A stretch of DNA of 64,000 bases from Kineococcus endophyticus (GCF_040796495.1 NZ_JBFNQN010000011.1:62001-126000), one strand, 5' to 3'; positions 16,197-24,837 are shown, counted from the stretch's first letter. A program made the numbers and translations. Notes: a model not told the origin generated them from the letters alone.

Positions 16197-16230
16197 GACC
16201 TGCCCGCCCCCGTCAGGGGACGGGCAGGTC
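16197..16230. terminator. Bidirectional hairpin terminator
   Basis: GACCTGCCCG (16197-16206) pairs perfectly with CGGGCAGGTC (16221-16230); an inner CCCC-GTCA-GGGG stem closes the top. It lies between two convergent genes and contains the stop of the minus-strand one. Confidence 0.65.
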
Positions 16231-17022
16231 CGTGCACCCGCACGCCGGGTGCGGCCGCCACCAGCGGTACCGCACCCGGCCCTCGGGCAGCAGCACTTCG
16301 AGCATCGCCCCGACCGTCGCGGCCCGGCCGCCGTCGAGGTGCGTCAGGACCTGCAACCCGGCCAGGCCGGCGAGCACCTGGGCGGCGGCCGTGTCGGCCG
16401 GACGTGCGGCCGCTGCCAGGAGCCCGGTCCGCACGGCCGGCCACAGCGGGTCGTCGTCACTGCGCCACCGGTCCAGGCAGCGCAGGCACGCCGACCGCCC
16501 GGGCAGCACGAGCGGCCCGACGAGCGCGTCGGTGTCGCGCAGCACCACCGACAGGTGCGGCACCCCGTCGGCCTGCACCCCGTCGCAGGCCACCGGGTCG
16601 GCGGCGTGGTCGTCGACGAGGACGAGGAGGTCGGCCGGGCCCTGCGAGGGCGTCGTGCCGGCCAGCGGCCGGTCGCACACGAGCCGGCCCACCCCCGAGG
16701 CCGCCAGCAACGGCACGAGGGCGTCCACGACGGCGGGGGAGCCGGCCACCGCCACGGTCGCACGCTCGCGGACCCGCGCTCGCTGCGCGGGCGTCGGGCC
16801 GGCCGGGTCGTAGGCGGCCCACGCCAGCAGCTCGTCCGGGGTCCCCGCGCGACGCCCGGCACCCGGGGTCGTCGGGACGTCGGTGCGCAGCACCGCGGTC
16901 CGCGGGGAGGAGCCGACCTGCAGGAGGCCGTCGGGCCGCCGCACGACGGGCACCCCCGCGGGGACGGGCGACGCCGGTGGTGCGGGAGCCGTCAGCGGGG
17001 GACCGAGCGGGGGACCGGGCAC
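16213..17022 (-). CDS. ThiF/TOMM-cyclodehydratase-like protein (degenerate)
   Basis: 269-residue protein related to the E1/ThiF-like half of azoline-peptide cyclodehydratases. It starts in a Pro/Ala tail, has a leader-binding-like region (VPVVRRPDGLLQVG), then a Rossmann-like stretch VAVAGSPAVVDALVPLLAASGV whose GxGxxG is degenerate. Zinc ligands appear as CLRC and the C-terminal CGC. No precursor peptide, YcaO or protease is nearby, so a stand-alone actinobacterial role is likely and function is unknown. GTG 17022 follows CACAGT by 6 bases (leaderless-like). DUF5679 lies upstream on the same strand. Confidence 0.7.
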   Translation of the reverse strand: MPGPPLGPPLTAPAPPASPVPAGVPVVRRPDGLLQVGSSPRTAVLRTDVPTTPGAGRRAGTPDELLAWAAYDPAGPTPAQRARVRERATVAVAGSPAVVDALVPLLAASGVGRLVCDRPLAGTTPSQGPADLLVLVDDHAADPVACDGVQADGVPHLSVVLRDTDALVGPLVLPGRSACLRCLDRWRSDDDPLWPAVRTGLLAAAARPADTAAAQVLAGLAGLQVLTHLDGGRAATVGAMLEVLLPEGRVRYRWWRPHPACGCTDLPVP

Positions 17023-17090
17023 GCGGCCACTGTGCCGCAGCCGGTCCGCCGCACCCGTGCGTCGTCCACAGGCCCGGCCGCGGGGGCGGG

Positions 17091-17249
17091 TCAGCTCGCC
17101 TTGCCGAGGATGCGGTTGAGGTTGGTGCCGCAGACAGGGCACTTCCCCTTGGCCATGCGGCGGCCGTTGGTCTCGACGACCTGCCCCTCGGCCTCCCGCT
17201 TCTCCTTGCACTTGACGCAGTAGAACTCGCCGCTCCAGGTGTCGGCCAT
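17091..17249 (-). CDS. DUF5679 zinc-ribbon protein
   Basis: 52-residue protein with two CxxC knuckles (YCVKCKEKR and KCPVCGTNLNRILGK), the DUF5679 pattern, conserved next to the YgjP-type peptidase in actinobacteria as I recall. ATG 17249 has AGAGGAG 6-12 bases upstream; the longer frame lacks similarity. The 243-bp divergent gap upstream holds one 8-bp-arm hairpin (17269-17289) in its leader and the leaderless promoter of the peptidase; nothing else was seen. Function unknown, probably a metal-stabilised RNA/protein-binding ribbon. Confidence 0.85.
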   Translation of the reverse strand: MADTWSGEFYCVKCKEKREAEGQVVETNGRRMAKGKCPVCGTNLNRILGKAS

Positions 17250-17479
17250 GTGCACTCCTCTGTGTCGGCCCGGACCGGTGCGGTCCGGGGACGGCCGGTC
17301 CACGGTGGTGGGCCGTTCTGCTGTCGGCATGGTGCCGCGTGCGGGCCCGCGGGGCGCGTCGGCGCGCCCGAGCGGCGTGCGGGCACCGGGGACGCAGGGC
17401 GGACACGTGGCGGACCGTGCTGGACCGGACACGACGCGTCCCGATGATCACTCCAGGCCCGTCGCGCGGGGGCGCAGGG

Positions 17480-17485
17480 TAACCT
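17480..17485 (+). promoter_or_regulatory. Leaderless -10 box (TAACCT)
   Basis: TAACCT, seven bases, then GTG 17493. An AGG directly before the GTG is too close to act as a ribosome site, so a leaderless start is more likely. Confidence 0.5.
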
Positions 17486-17492
17486 GCCGGAG

Positions 17493-18215
17493 GTGAGGGC
17501 TCACCAAGAGGGTGCTGCGGTCCTCGGCACGGCGTCCCCGCACGTGGACGGTTCCGTCGTCGAGCGCCCCGCCGAGCCCGCTCGCGAGTCGGACGAACAG
17601 CCTCCCGTTCACCCCGTCCTGGACCTGCGCGACGTCGACGTGCGTCGCAGCCGGCGCCGCACCCGCACCGTCTCGGCCTACCGGGACGGGGACCGCACGG
17701 TCGTCCTCATCCCCGCCCGGTTCAGCTCCGTCGAGGAGCGCGAGTGGGTTGAGCGCATGGTCACGCGGCTCGAGGCCGCGGACCGCCGCCGCAACCCCCT
17801 CGACGGCGACCTCCTCGACCGGGCACGGGAGCTGTCCCGCCGCCACCTCGACGGCCTGGCCCGTCCGCAGTCGGTGACGTGGGTCGACAACCAGCACCAC
17901 CGCTGGGGCTCGTGCACCCCCGCCGACGCGAGCATCCGGCTCTCCAGCCGGCTGCAGGGGATGCCGAGCTGGGTGCTCGACTACGTCCTGCTGCACGAGC
18001 TGGCGCACCTGCTCGTGCCCACCCACTCGCGGCAGTTCTGGGGGCTGCTGGAGTCCTACCCGCGCACCGAACGGGCCCGCGGTTTCCTCGCCGGCATCGA
18101 CCACGCGACGGGCCACGAGGGTCCGGGGCACCACGACCAGGACGACGAGGTCGACGACGAGCTCGGCGATGCCGGAACGGGCCCCGCGCCCGACGTCCTG
18201 CCGACCACCGGCTGA
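17493..18215 (+). CDS. YgjP-like (WLM/DUF45) zinc metallopeptidase
   Basis: 240-residue metallopeptidase of the YgjP/SprT-like group. The zinc motif is HELAH in YVLLHELAHLLVPTHS with a further ligand in THSRQFW; the upstream core WGSCTPADASIRLSSRL is typical of the family. A 50-residue N-terminal extension and a His/Asp/Glu-rich tail (HHDQDDEVDDELGD) flank it. No signal peptide is seen, so it is cytosolic. The natural substrate is unknown; it travels with DUF5679 and UvrD2 in actinobacteria, which hints at a role in nucleoprotein maintenance. Confidence 0.85.
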   Translation: MRAHQEGAAVLGTASPHVDGSVVERPAEPARESDEQPPVHPVLDLRDVDVRRSRRRTRTVSAYRDGDRTVVLIPARFSSVEEREWVERMVTRLEAADRRRNPLDGDLLDRARELSRRHLDGLARPQSVTWVDNQHHRWGSCTPADASIRLSSRLQGMPSWVLDYVLLHELAHLLVPTHSRQFWGLLESYPRTERARGFLAGIDHATGHEGPGHHDQDDEVDDELGDAGTGPAPDVLPTTG

Positions 18216-18356
18216 GTCCCCTCCCCACGCCCACCTGCTCCTCCCCACCGGACCGGCACGACGCGGGTCCGGCCCCTGCGTGCGCCCTCGGTCGACCAGC
18301 GGGCGCGTGCAGGTCACAACACGGTCACGGATCTGGTCAGCGCGGACGCGCGAGCG

Positions 18357-18377
18357 TATGTTGCGGCGCACAACTTA
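18357..18377 (+). promoter_or_regulatory. Candidate ROK operator over the sugar-operon promoter
   Basis: TATGTTG-N7-CAACTTA, 7-bp arms with one mismatch, 46 bases before the binding-protein start. TATGTT could itself be the -10 hexamer, so a bound repressor would block transcription. The ROK repressor at the end of the operon is the obvious ligand. Confidence 0.45.
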
Positions 18378-18422
18378 CTTCCGGCGACGACCGCCGGGAG
18401 AGGAAGATGCGAAGGGGCATCC

Positions 18423-19517
18423 ATGCGCACTCGATCCTCCGTCCTGCTCGCGACCGCGGTCGCCGGCGTCCTCCTCGTGTCGGCCTGCGGCGGCAGCGAC
18501 GCGGGGTCCACGGGTTCGGCCTCGGGGGGCGGCGGGGGTTCCTCCGCCGCCGAGGTCGGCGTGATCCTGCCCGACACGAAGTCGTCGGCCCGCTGGGAGT
18601 CCTTCGACCGCCCGCTCCTGCAGAAGGCGTTCGAGGCGGCCGGGGTGAAGGCCGACATCCAGAACGCCCAGGGCGACGCGTCGAACATGCAGACCATCGC
18701 CGACCAGATGCTCACCGAGGGCGTGAAGGTCCTCGCCATCGTCAACCTCGACTCCGACTCCGGCGCCGCCATCGAGGCCAAGGCCAAGAAGCAGGGCGTC
18801 CAGACGATCGACTACGACCGCCTCACGCTGGGCGGTTCCGCCGACTACTACGTCTCCTTCGACAACACCAAGGTCGGCGAGGAGCAGGGCCAGGGGCTGG
18901 CCCAGTGCCTCGGCAGCGGGGACAAGAACATCGTCTACCTCAACGGTTCCCCGACCGACAACAACGCCACCCAGTTCTCCAAGGGCGCGCACAGCGTCCT
19001 GGACCCGATGACGAACTACAAGGTCGTCGCGGAGCAGGCCGTGCCGGACTGGGACAACCAGCAGGCGGCCACGATCTTCGAGCAGATGTTCACCCAGCAG
19101 GGCGGCAAGATCGACGGCGTCCTGGCCGCCAACGACGGCCTCGGCAACGCGGCGATCTCGATCCTGGCCAAGAACGGCCTCGCCGGGAAGGTGGCCGTCA
19201 CCGGCCAGGACGCCACGACGCAGGGCCTGCAGAACATCCTCGCCAAGTCGCAGTGCATGACGGTCTACAAGCCCGTGGACCAGGAGGCGAAGGCGCTGTC
19301 CGACATCGCCATCGCCCTCATCAAGGGCGAGACCCCGAAGACCACCGGGACCGTCCAGGACACCACCGGCAAGCGCGACGTGAAGTCGATCCTGCTGGAC
19401 CCGCAGCTCATCACCCGCGACAAGGTGAAGTCCGTCGTCGACGCAGGTTTCGTCAAGGCGTCCGACCTGTGCACCGGTGACTTCGCCGCCGACTGCACCG
19501 AACTCGGCATCTCCTGA
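18423..19517 (+). CDS. Sugar ABC transporter substrate-binding lipoprotein (XylF-like)
   Basis: 364-residue periplasmic-binding-protein-1 fold lipoprotein. The signal peptide has a lipobox VSAC (lipid Cys at residue 22) followed by a Gly/Ser linker. The ligand domain reads EVGVILPDTKSSARW, FDNTKVGEEQG, VLAANDGLGNAAI and VTGQDATTQGLQNI, which is the D-xylose/ribose/galactose group and closest to XylF in my reading. ATG 18423 has GAAGGGG 6-12 bases upstream. It heads an operon with ATPase, permease and ROK regulator; a strong hairpin after it may keep its mRNA level above that of the later genes. Confidence 0.92.
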   Translation: MRTRSSVLLATAVAGVLLVSACGGSDAGSTGSASGGGGGSSAAEVGVILPDTKSSARWESFDRPLLQKAFEAAGVKADIQNAQGDASNMQTIADQMLTEGVKVLAIVNLDSDSGAAIEAKAKKQGVQTIDYDRLTLGGSADYYVSFDNTKVGEEQGQGLAQCLGSGDKNIVYLNGSPTDNNATQFSKGAHSVLDPMTNYKVVAEQAVPDWDNQQAATIFEQMFTQQGGKIDGVLAANDGLGNAAISILAKNGLAGKVAVTGQDATTQGLQNILAKSQCMTVYKPVDQEAKALSDIAIALIKGETPKTTGTVQDTTGKRDVKSILLDPQLITRDKVKSVVDAGFVKASDLCTGDFAADCTELGIS

Positions 19518-19534
19518 CCGGACCGTCCGACCGT

Positions 19535-19567
19535 CCACCCACCGGGCCCCCGCGGCCCGGTGGGTGG
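19535..19567 (+). terminator. Intercistronic hairpin between binding protein and ATPase
   Basis: CCACCCACCGGGCC (19535-19548), a 5-base loop, then GGCCCGGTGGGTGG (19554-19567): a perfect 14-bp stem without a T run. It is best read as a partial terminator or 3' mRNA stabiliser that lets the binding protein be made in excess, as in many ABC operons. Confidence 0.6.
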
Positions 19568-19591
19568 GCCGTGCTCCCGAAGGAGGGGCCC

Positions 19592-20383
19592 ATGAGTTCC
19601 ACCATCGAGAACTCCCCGCTGCTGTCGTTGCGCGGCATCGACAAGAGCTTCGGTGCCGTCCAGGTCCTGCACGGCGTCGACCTCGACGTCCGTGCCGGCG
19701 AGGTCACCGCCCTCGTCGGCGACAACGGCGCGGGCAAGTCGACGCTCGTCAAGTGCATCGCCGGGATCCACCCGACGGACGCGGGGGAGTACCTGTTCGA
19801 GGGCCGCCCCGTCACCGTCACCAGCCCGCGCGACACCGCCGCGCTCGGCATCGAGGTCGTCTACCAGGACCTCGCGCTGTGCGACAACCTCGACATCGTC
19901 CAGAACATGTTCCTCGGCCGGGAGAAGCTGCGCGGTCCGCTGCTCGACGAGCCGGCCATGGAGGAACTCGCCCGCCAGACCCTGGCGAGCCTGTCCGTCC
20001 GCACCGTCCGTTCGGTGCGGCAACTGGTCTCCAGCCTCTCCGGCGGGCAGCGGCAGACCGTCGCGATCGCCAAGGCCGTGCTGTGGAACTCCCGCGTCGT
20101 GCTCCTGGACGAACCCACGGCCGCGCTCGGCGTGGCCCAGACCCGGCAGGTCCTCGACCTCGTCCGCCGGCTCGCCGACAACGGCCTCGGCGTGGTCCTC
20201 ATCTCGCACAACCTCAGCGACGTCTTCGAGGTGGCCGACCAGATCACCGCGCTCTACCTCGGGCGGTCCGCCGCGACCGTCCGCACCCGCGACGTGACGA
20301 GCAGCCAGGTCGTCGAACTCATCACCACGGGCCGTTCCGGGGACCTCGGTCTCGCGCCCGCCACCGCTTCCGCCCCGGTCTGA
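19592..20383 (+). CDS. Sugar ABC transporter ATP-binding protein, single domain
   Basis: 263-residue ATPase with Walker A GDNGAGKST, Q-loop VVYQDLALC, signature SLSGGQRQ and Walker B VVLLDEPTA, then the H-loop ISHN. XylG/RbsA-type partners of such permeases usually carry two fused ATPase domains (about 500 residues); this one has only one and must homodimerise, as in the FrcA/GguA-like short class. ATG 19592 has AAGGAGG 6-12 bases upstream. It energises pentose-type uptake with the neighbouring permease. Confidence 0.92.
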   Translation: MSSTIENSPLLSLRGIDKSFGAVQVLHGVDLDVRAGEVTALVGDNGAGKSTLVKCIAGIHPTDAGEYLFEGRPVTVTSPRDTAALGIEVVYQDLALCDNLDIVQNMFLGREKLRGPLLDEPAMEELARQTLASLSVRTVRSVRQLVSSLSGGQRQTVAIAKAVLWNSRVVLLDEPTAALGVAQTRQVLDLVRRLADNGLGVVLISHNLSDVFEVADQITALYLGRSAATVRTRDVTSSQVVELITTGRSGDLGLAPATASAPV

Positions 20384-20391
20384 GGAGACCC

Positions 20392-21762
20392 ATGTCGACC
20401 ACCGGACACCTCCCGCCCCAGGGGCCGGAGGGAACCGCCCAACCGAGCACCGCGCCGGACGCCGACGGGGTTCCGCTCACCGAGCAGGAACGCATCGTCC
20501 AGCTCGCCCGCGCCACGGGCAGCGGCGGGAGCGCCCTGGCCCAGCCCGCCGCCGAACCCACCTTCCGCGAGGGGATCGCGGCCTGGGTGGCCCGGCTGCG
20601 CGGCGGCGACATCGGCTCCCTGCCCGCCGTCGCGGGCCTCGTCGTGCTGTTCGTCCTGTTCTCCGCCCTGCGCCCGGACACGTTCCCGACGCCGGGGAAC
20701 ATCGCGAACCTGCTCGTGCAGGCGTCCTCGATCATCGTCCTGGCCATGGGCCTGACGTTCGTCCTGCTGCTCGGCGACATCGACCTGTCCGCCGGTGTCG
20801 CCGGGGGCGCGTCGGCAGCGGTCATGGCGCTCGTCCTGCGTTCCGGCGGCGTGAACTGGGTGATCGGCCTGCTGGCCGGCCTGGCGACCGGGCTCGTGCT
20901 CGGCACGCTCATCGGTCTGCTCGTCTCCCGGGTCGGGATCCCCAGCTTCGTCGTGACCCTCGCGTTCTTCCTCGGGGTGCAGGGCATCACGCTGCGCCTC
21001 ATCGGCGAGGGCGGCACCATCGCCGTGCGCGACGACGTCATCGTCGCCATCGCCAACTCCAACGTCCCGGTCGGTCTGGGGTGGGTGCTCACCGCCGTCG
21101 CCGGCCTGGGGTACGCCGCAGTGAGCCTCGGACGGTGGGCGGGGCAGCGTCGTCGCGGGCTGTCCCGGGACAACCTCGGCGTCGTCGTGGCGCGCCTGGT
21201 CGTCGTGCTGGCCGTCCTCGTCGTGGTGACGGCGGTGCTCAGCCGGAACCGCGCCCGCGTGGCCAGCATCCAGCTGGCGGGCGTCCCGTGGTCGGTGCCC
21301 CTCATCGCGGTGCTCCTCGTGCTGCTGACGCTCGTCCTGGGGCGCACCCGCTACGGTCGGCACGTGTACGCGGTGGGCGGGAACCCGGAGGCGGCCCGCC
21401 GGGCCGGCATCTCCGTCCGCGGCATCCGCATGTCGGTGTTCATGATCGGTTCCTCGCTGGCAGCCCTGTCCGGCGTCATCGACGCCTCGCGGCTGAACTC
21501 CGTCGCCCCCGGCTCCGGTGGGGCGAACACGCTGCTGCTCGGCGTGGGCGCGGCCGTCATCGGCGGCACCAGCCTGTTCGGCGGCAAGGGCCGCGTGTCC
21601 AACGCCGTCATCGGCGGTCTCGTCATCGCGGCGATCGCCAACGGCCTCGGCCTGCTGGGCCAGGCCCAGTACGTGAACTACCTCGTGACCGGCGCCGTCC
21701 TGCTGCTCGCCGCGACGGTCGACGCCGTCTCCCGGCGCCGTCGCGCGTCCTCGGCCGTCTGA
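20392..21762 (+). CDS. Sugar ABC transporter permease (XylH/RbsC-like)
   Basis: 456-residue BPD_transp_2 permease. A long soluble N-terminus (about 75 residues) precedes 10 or more hydrophobic segments. Family marks are GDIDLSAGVAGGASAAVMA, the VTLAFFLGVQGI loop, a central cytoplasmic insert with GRWAGQRRRG, TRYGRHVYAVGGNPEAARRAGI (the EAA-like coupling loop) and GGTSLFGGKG. Two extra hydrophobic segments and a loop between are as in XylH rather than RbsC. ATG 20392 has GAGGAG 6-11 bases upstream, 8 bp after the ATPase stop. Confidence 0.93.
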   Translation: MSTTGHLPPQGPEGTAQPSTAPDADGVPLTEQERIVQLARATGSGGSALAQPAAEPTFREGIAAWVARLRGGDIGSLPAVAGLVVLFVLFSALRPDTFPTPGNIANLLVQASSIIVLAMGLTFVLLLGDIDLSAGVAGGASAAVMALVLRSGGVNWVIGLLAGLATGLVLGTLIGLLVSRVGIPSFVVTLAFFLGVQGITLRLIGEGGTIAVRDDVIVAIANSNVPVGLGWVLTAVAGLGYAAVSLGRWAGQRRRGLSRDNLGVVVARLVVVLAVLVVVTAVLSRNRARVASIQLAGVPWSVPLIAVLLVLLTLVLGRTRYGRHVYAVGGNPEAARRAGISVRGIRMSVFMIGSSLAALSGVIDASRLNSVAPGSGGANTLLLGVGAAVIGGTSLFGGKGRVSNAVIGGLVIAAIANGLGLLGQAQYVNYLVTGAVLLLAATVDAVSRRRRASSAV

Positions 21763-21794
21763 GCCCGTCCGTGGACGGGCCGGCGGGTGGGGGT

Positions 21795-23024
21795 GTGCGT
21801 GGTCGGGGCACCGAGGACGTCCGGCGGCACAACCTCTCGACGCTCCTGGGCCTCGTCCACGCCCGTGGCGGCGTGACCCGGGCCGAGGTGACCCGCGAGC
21901 TCGGCCTCAACCGCTCGACCATCGGGGCCCTCGTGGGTGCCCTCGTCGAGGCCGGCCTGCTCGTCGAGCAGGCCCCCTCGGACGGGGCGCCCGGGCGGGT
22001 GGGCCGGCCCTCCCTGGAGGTCCGTCCGCGCACCGACGGCGCCGAGGTCCTCGCCGGCTACGTGGACGTGCACGCCGTCCAGGTCGTCCGCGTCGGCCTC
22101 GGCGGCGCGGTGCGCGGGCGCCGCACGGTCGCCACCTCCGCCCCGCCGACCCCCGCGCGGGCCGCGGAACTGCTGGCCGCGGCGGCCCGCGACCTGCTCG
22201 CGGAGTCGCCGCCGGGGCTGCTCGCCGGTGTCGGCGTCGCGGTGCCCGGCCTCGTGCGCGCGGGCGACGGGGTCATCGCCCACGCCCCGAACCTGGACTG
22301 GCGCGACGCCCCGTTCGCCGACGTGGTCGCGGCCGGGCTGGAGGCCGCGACCGGGCAGCGCCTGCGGGTGGACGTCGCCAACGACGCCGACCTCGGGCTC
22401 ATCGCCGAGCACCGCCGCGGGGCGGCCGTGGGGCTGAGCGACGTCGTCTACCTCTGCGGCACCTACGGTCTGGGTGGCGGCGTGCTCACCGGCGGGCACC
22501 CCCTGACGGGCCACCGCGGGTACGCCGGGGAGGTCGGGCACGTCAGCGTCGACCCCGACGGACGGGCCTGCCGCTGCGGGAGCCGGGGCTGCTGGGAGAG
22601 CGAGACGCTGGCCGCGGCCTGGGCCGAACCCTTCGACCTCGACCCGGACGCCCCCGACATCGCCGACCTCGTCCTCGCCCGTCTGGCCGCCGGCGGTGTC
22701 GTCTCGCGCCGCACCCGCGACAAGCTCTCGCGGGCCTTCGCCCGGGGGCTGGCGAACATCGTCCACCTCTTCGACCCGCAGGCCGTCGTCCTCGGCGAGG
22801 GGCTGTGGCACCGGCTGTGGCCCGAGGTCCGCGACGACGTCATGCCGTGGGTCGACCGGCTCGTCATGCCCGCCATGCGCGCCGGGATCACGGTGCGGAC
22901 GTCGGCGCTGGGGGAGGGCTCCACCGTCCTGGGCGCGGCCGAGCTCGCCTTCACGCGGTTGCTGCAGGACCCGCTGGCCCTGACGCAGGAGAGCCCGGAC
23001 CCGGACCCCGTCCTGCAGGGGTGA
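21795..23024 (+). CDS. ROK-family transcriptional repressor (XylR/NagC-like)
   Basis: 409 residues. An N-terminal winged helix (RRHNLSTLLGLVHARGGVTR, then AEVTRELGLNRSTIGALV) is followed by a ROK sugar-binding domain with VGVAVPGLV, NDADLGLIAEH, YAGEVGHVSVD and the zinc loop CRCGSRGCWE. Fusion of HTH and ROK marks a sugar-responsive repressor rather than a kinase. GTG 21795 is preferred for the G-rich site just upstream; GTG 21771 is the alternative. Being last in the importer operon it probably represses it through the palindrome at 18357 and senses the imported pentose or its product. No xylA/xylB is in the window. Confidence 0.88.
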   Translation: MRGRGTEDVRRHNLSTLLGLVHARGGVTRAEVTRELGLNRSTIGALVGALVEAGLLVEQAPSDGAPGRVGRPSLEVRPRTDGAEVLAGYVDVHAVQVVRVGLGGAVRGRRTVATSAPPTPARAAELLAAAARDLLAESPPGLLAGVGVAVPGLVRAGDGVIAHAPNLDWRDAPFADVVAAGLEAATGQRLRVDVANDADLGLIAEHRRGAAVGLSDVVYLCGTYGLGGGVLTGGHPLTGHRGYAGEVGHVSVDPDGRACRCGSRGCWESETLAAAWAEPFDLDPDAPDIADLVLARLAAGGVVSRRTRDKLSRAFARGLANIVHLFDPQAVVLGEGLWHRLWPEVRDDVMPWVDRLVMPAMRAGITVRTSALGEGSTVLGAAELAFTRLLQDPLALTQESPDPDPVLQG

Positions 23025-23038
23025 GCGGGTCCGGGCTC
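22991..23038 (+). terminator. Terminator hairpin at the end of the sugar operon
   Basis: GAGCCCGGACCCG (22991-23003) pairs perfectly with CGGGTCCGGGCTC (23026-23038) around a 22-base loop that holds the ROK stop and an inner CCCC/GGGG pair. It separates the operon from a convergent gene. Confidence 0.6.
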
Positions 23039-23054
23039 GCCGGGTCCGGAGGGG

Positions 23055-24650
23055 TCAGGCCTTCGGGTCCTCGCCCGTGCCCTCGGCACCGCCGGAGCCG
23101 CCGTCGAGCAGCTCGCGCAGCGCCGCGTCCATGTCGTCCTCGACCGGCTCCCCGCCCCGCGGGCCCGAGCCGTCGAGCCGGCGGTCGACGAAGCGCGTCG
23201 CGGCGTCGGCGTCGTCGAGGTCGGCCGCGACGGGTAGCAGGTCGGGGTGGTCCCAGACCGCGTCCCGCGCGCTGCGGCCACCGCGCGTCAGCAGCTGCTC
23301 CCACAGCGCGCTGGCCTCGCGCGCCCGGCGCGGACGCAGCTCCAGCCCCACGAGGACGGCGAAGGCGTGCTCGGCCGGCCCGCCCGTGGCGCGGCGGCGG
23401 CGCATCGTCTCGCGCAGCGCGTTGGCGTGCGGCAGGACGTTCCCCGCCGCCTCGTGCGTCACGTGGTCGACCCAGCCCTCGACGAGGGCGAGCGCCGTCT
23501 CCAGGCGGGCGAGAGCGGCCTTCTGCTCCGGGCTGCTCTCGGGTTCGAAGATGCCGGACTGCATGGCCTCCTGCAGCGACTCCGGGTTCGAGGGGTCCAC
23601 CTGGCGCGCGGCCTCGGCGATCCGGTCGGTGTCCACGGAGATGCCGCGGGCGAACGACTCGACGGACCCCAGCAGGTGCGCGCGCAGCCACGGCACGTGG
23701 GCGAACAGGCGCTGGTGGGCGGCCTCGCGCAGCGCGAGGTAGCGGCGGACCTCGTCGATCGGCACCTCGAGGCCGTCGGCGAACGCACGGACGTTCTCGG
23801 GCAGCAGTGCGGCGCGACCGGTGGGGGACAGGGGGAGCCCGACGTCGGTCGTCGACAGCACCTCGCCGGCGAGCTGGCCGACGGCCTGCCCGACCTGCAT
23901 CCCGAAGACGCCGCCACCGACCTGGCGCAGCATGGCGCCGGCCGACCCGAGCATCGCCGCCATCTCCGGCGGGGCCTGGGAGGCCATCGCGTCCCCCATG
24001 GCCGAGGCGACGTTCGCGGCGATCGGCTCCACGAGCTGGCGCCACACGGGCATCGTCTTCTCGACCCACTCCGCCCGGCTCCACGCCTCCAGGGACGTCG
24101 CGGCCTGCGCGAGGTCGGTGACGCCGTCGAGCCAGAGGTCGGCCACACGCAGCGCGTCGTCGACCTCGCGGCGGTCCACCGCGTGCGGCGTGGGGTCGCC
24201 CTTGGCGGCCGCGGCCTGCCGGGCGAGGTCGTGGGCGACCTCCCAGTTCACGGGCTCGTCGGAGGGGTTGGACAGGAACTTCTGCAGCTGCGCGAGGATC
24301 TGGCCCATCATGGCCGGGTCGAAGCCCGCGTCGCCGAAGCCCGGGATGCCCTGCGGCAGAGCGCCGCCGGGGAACCCGCCCGGGAAGCCACCGGGGAACT
24401 GGCCCCCGGGGAACTGGCCCCCGGGGAACTGGCCGCCGAAGAGGGGACCGAGGAGTTCCTCGAGGGGGTTGGCCGGGCCGCCGGAGTCCCCGCTGCGCGG
24501 TTCCGGCTTCTTCCCGGGCGTCCCGGACGGTCGGAAGCCCGGCTGCCCGCCACGCTCCTCGCGCCCGCCCTGGCCCTCCTGGCCGTCCTCGGGGCGGTCG
24601 CGCCCCTCCTCCGGCTCTTCGCCCGGCGTCACGTCGTCTCGCTGGCCCAC
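23055..24650 (-). CDS. DUF2342 zinc-dependent metalloprotease-like protein
   Basis: 531-residue member of the actinobacterial DUF2342/'Zincin_2' family. After an acidic, Gly/Pro-rich N-terminus with three PGGQF repeats come the conserved core WEVAHDLARQ, FGMQVGQAVGQLAGEVLS and the EAAHQRLF-HVPWLR segment. The family is predicted to be a zincin, but the motif is EAAH rather than HExxH-like, so activity is uncertain. GTG 24650 has GGAGG 6-10 bases upstream. Divergent from the PDZ-Lon protease, a conserved actinobacterial pairing (Rv3194c/Rv3195-like). Confidence 0.88.
   Translation of the reverse strand: MGQRDDVTPGEEPEEGRDRPEDGQEGQGGREERGGQPGFRPSGTPGKKPEPRSGDSGGPANPLEELLGPLFGGQFPGGQFPGGQFPGGFPGGFPGGALPQGIPGFGDAGFDPAMMGQILAQLQKFLSNPSDEPVNWEVAHDLARQAAAAKGDPTPHAVDRREVDDALRVADLWLDGVTDLAQAATSLEAWSRAEWVEKTMPVWRQLVEPIAANVASAMGDAMASQAPPEMAAMLGSAGAMLRQVGGGVFGMQVGQAVGQLAGEVLSTTDVGLPLSPTGRAALLPENVRAFADGLEVPIDEVRRYLALREAAHQRLFAHVPWLRAHLLGSVESFARGISVDTDRIAEAARQVDPSNPESLQEAMQSGIFEPESSPEQKAALARLETALALVEGWVDHVTHEAAGNVLPHANALRETMRRRRATGGPAEHAFAVLVGLELRPRRAREASALWEQLLTRGGRSARDAVWDHPDLLPVAADLDDADAATRFVDRRLDGSGPRGGEPVEDDMDAALRELLDGGSGGAEGTGEDPKA
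24392..24436. repeat. Three 15-bp tandem repeats in the DUF2342 gene
   Basis: CCGGGGAACTGGCCC occurs three times in a row (last base changed in the third copy). On the coding strand it gives the GQFPG repeats. In-frame unit length means slippage changes repeat number without breaking the gene. Confidence 0.85.
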
Positions 24651-24825
24651 CGTGTCCTCCGCTCGTCGACCTGCGGGTCCATCATGGCCTCCCGCCCCTG
24701 GCCCGACGAGCGGCGGGTGGCGGCCGTTCCGCCGTCGGCGCCGGTTGCGCCGTGGGCGAACGGCTCGGCCGGGGGTGCGTGGACGGGGTGCAGCGGACGT
24801 CCGGCGCCCTCCCAGCCGGCGACCG

Positions 24826-24831
24826 TAGGGT
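24826..24831 (+). promoter_or_regulatory. Leaderless -10 box (TAGGGT)
   Basis: TAGGGT, six bases, then GTG 24838 of the PDZ-Lon protease; no ribosome site is present. The other 180 bp of this divergent gap showed nothing further. Confidence 0.55.
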
Positions 24832-24837
24832 GACGGG

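Noticed and set aside
23055-24650. HExxH protease active site in the DUF2342 protein
   Set aside because: No HExxH is present; EAAH is the family's own variant and activity is unproven.
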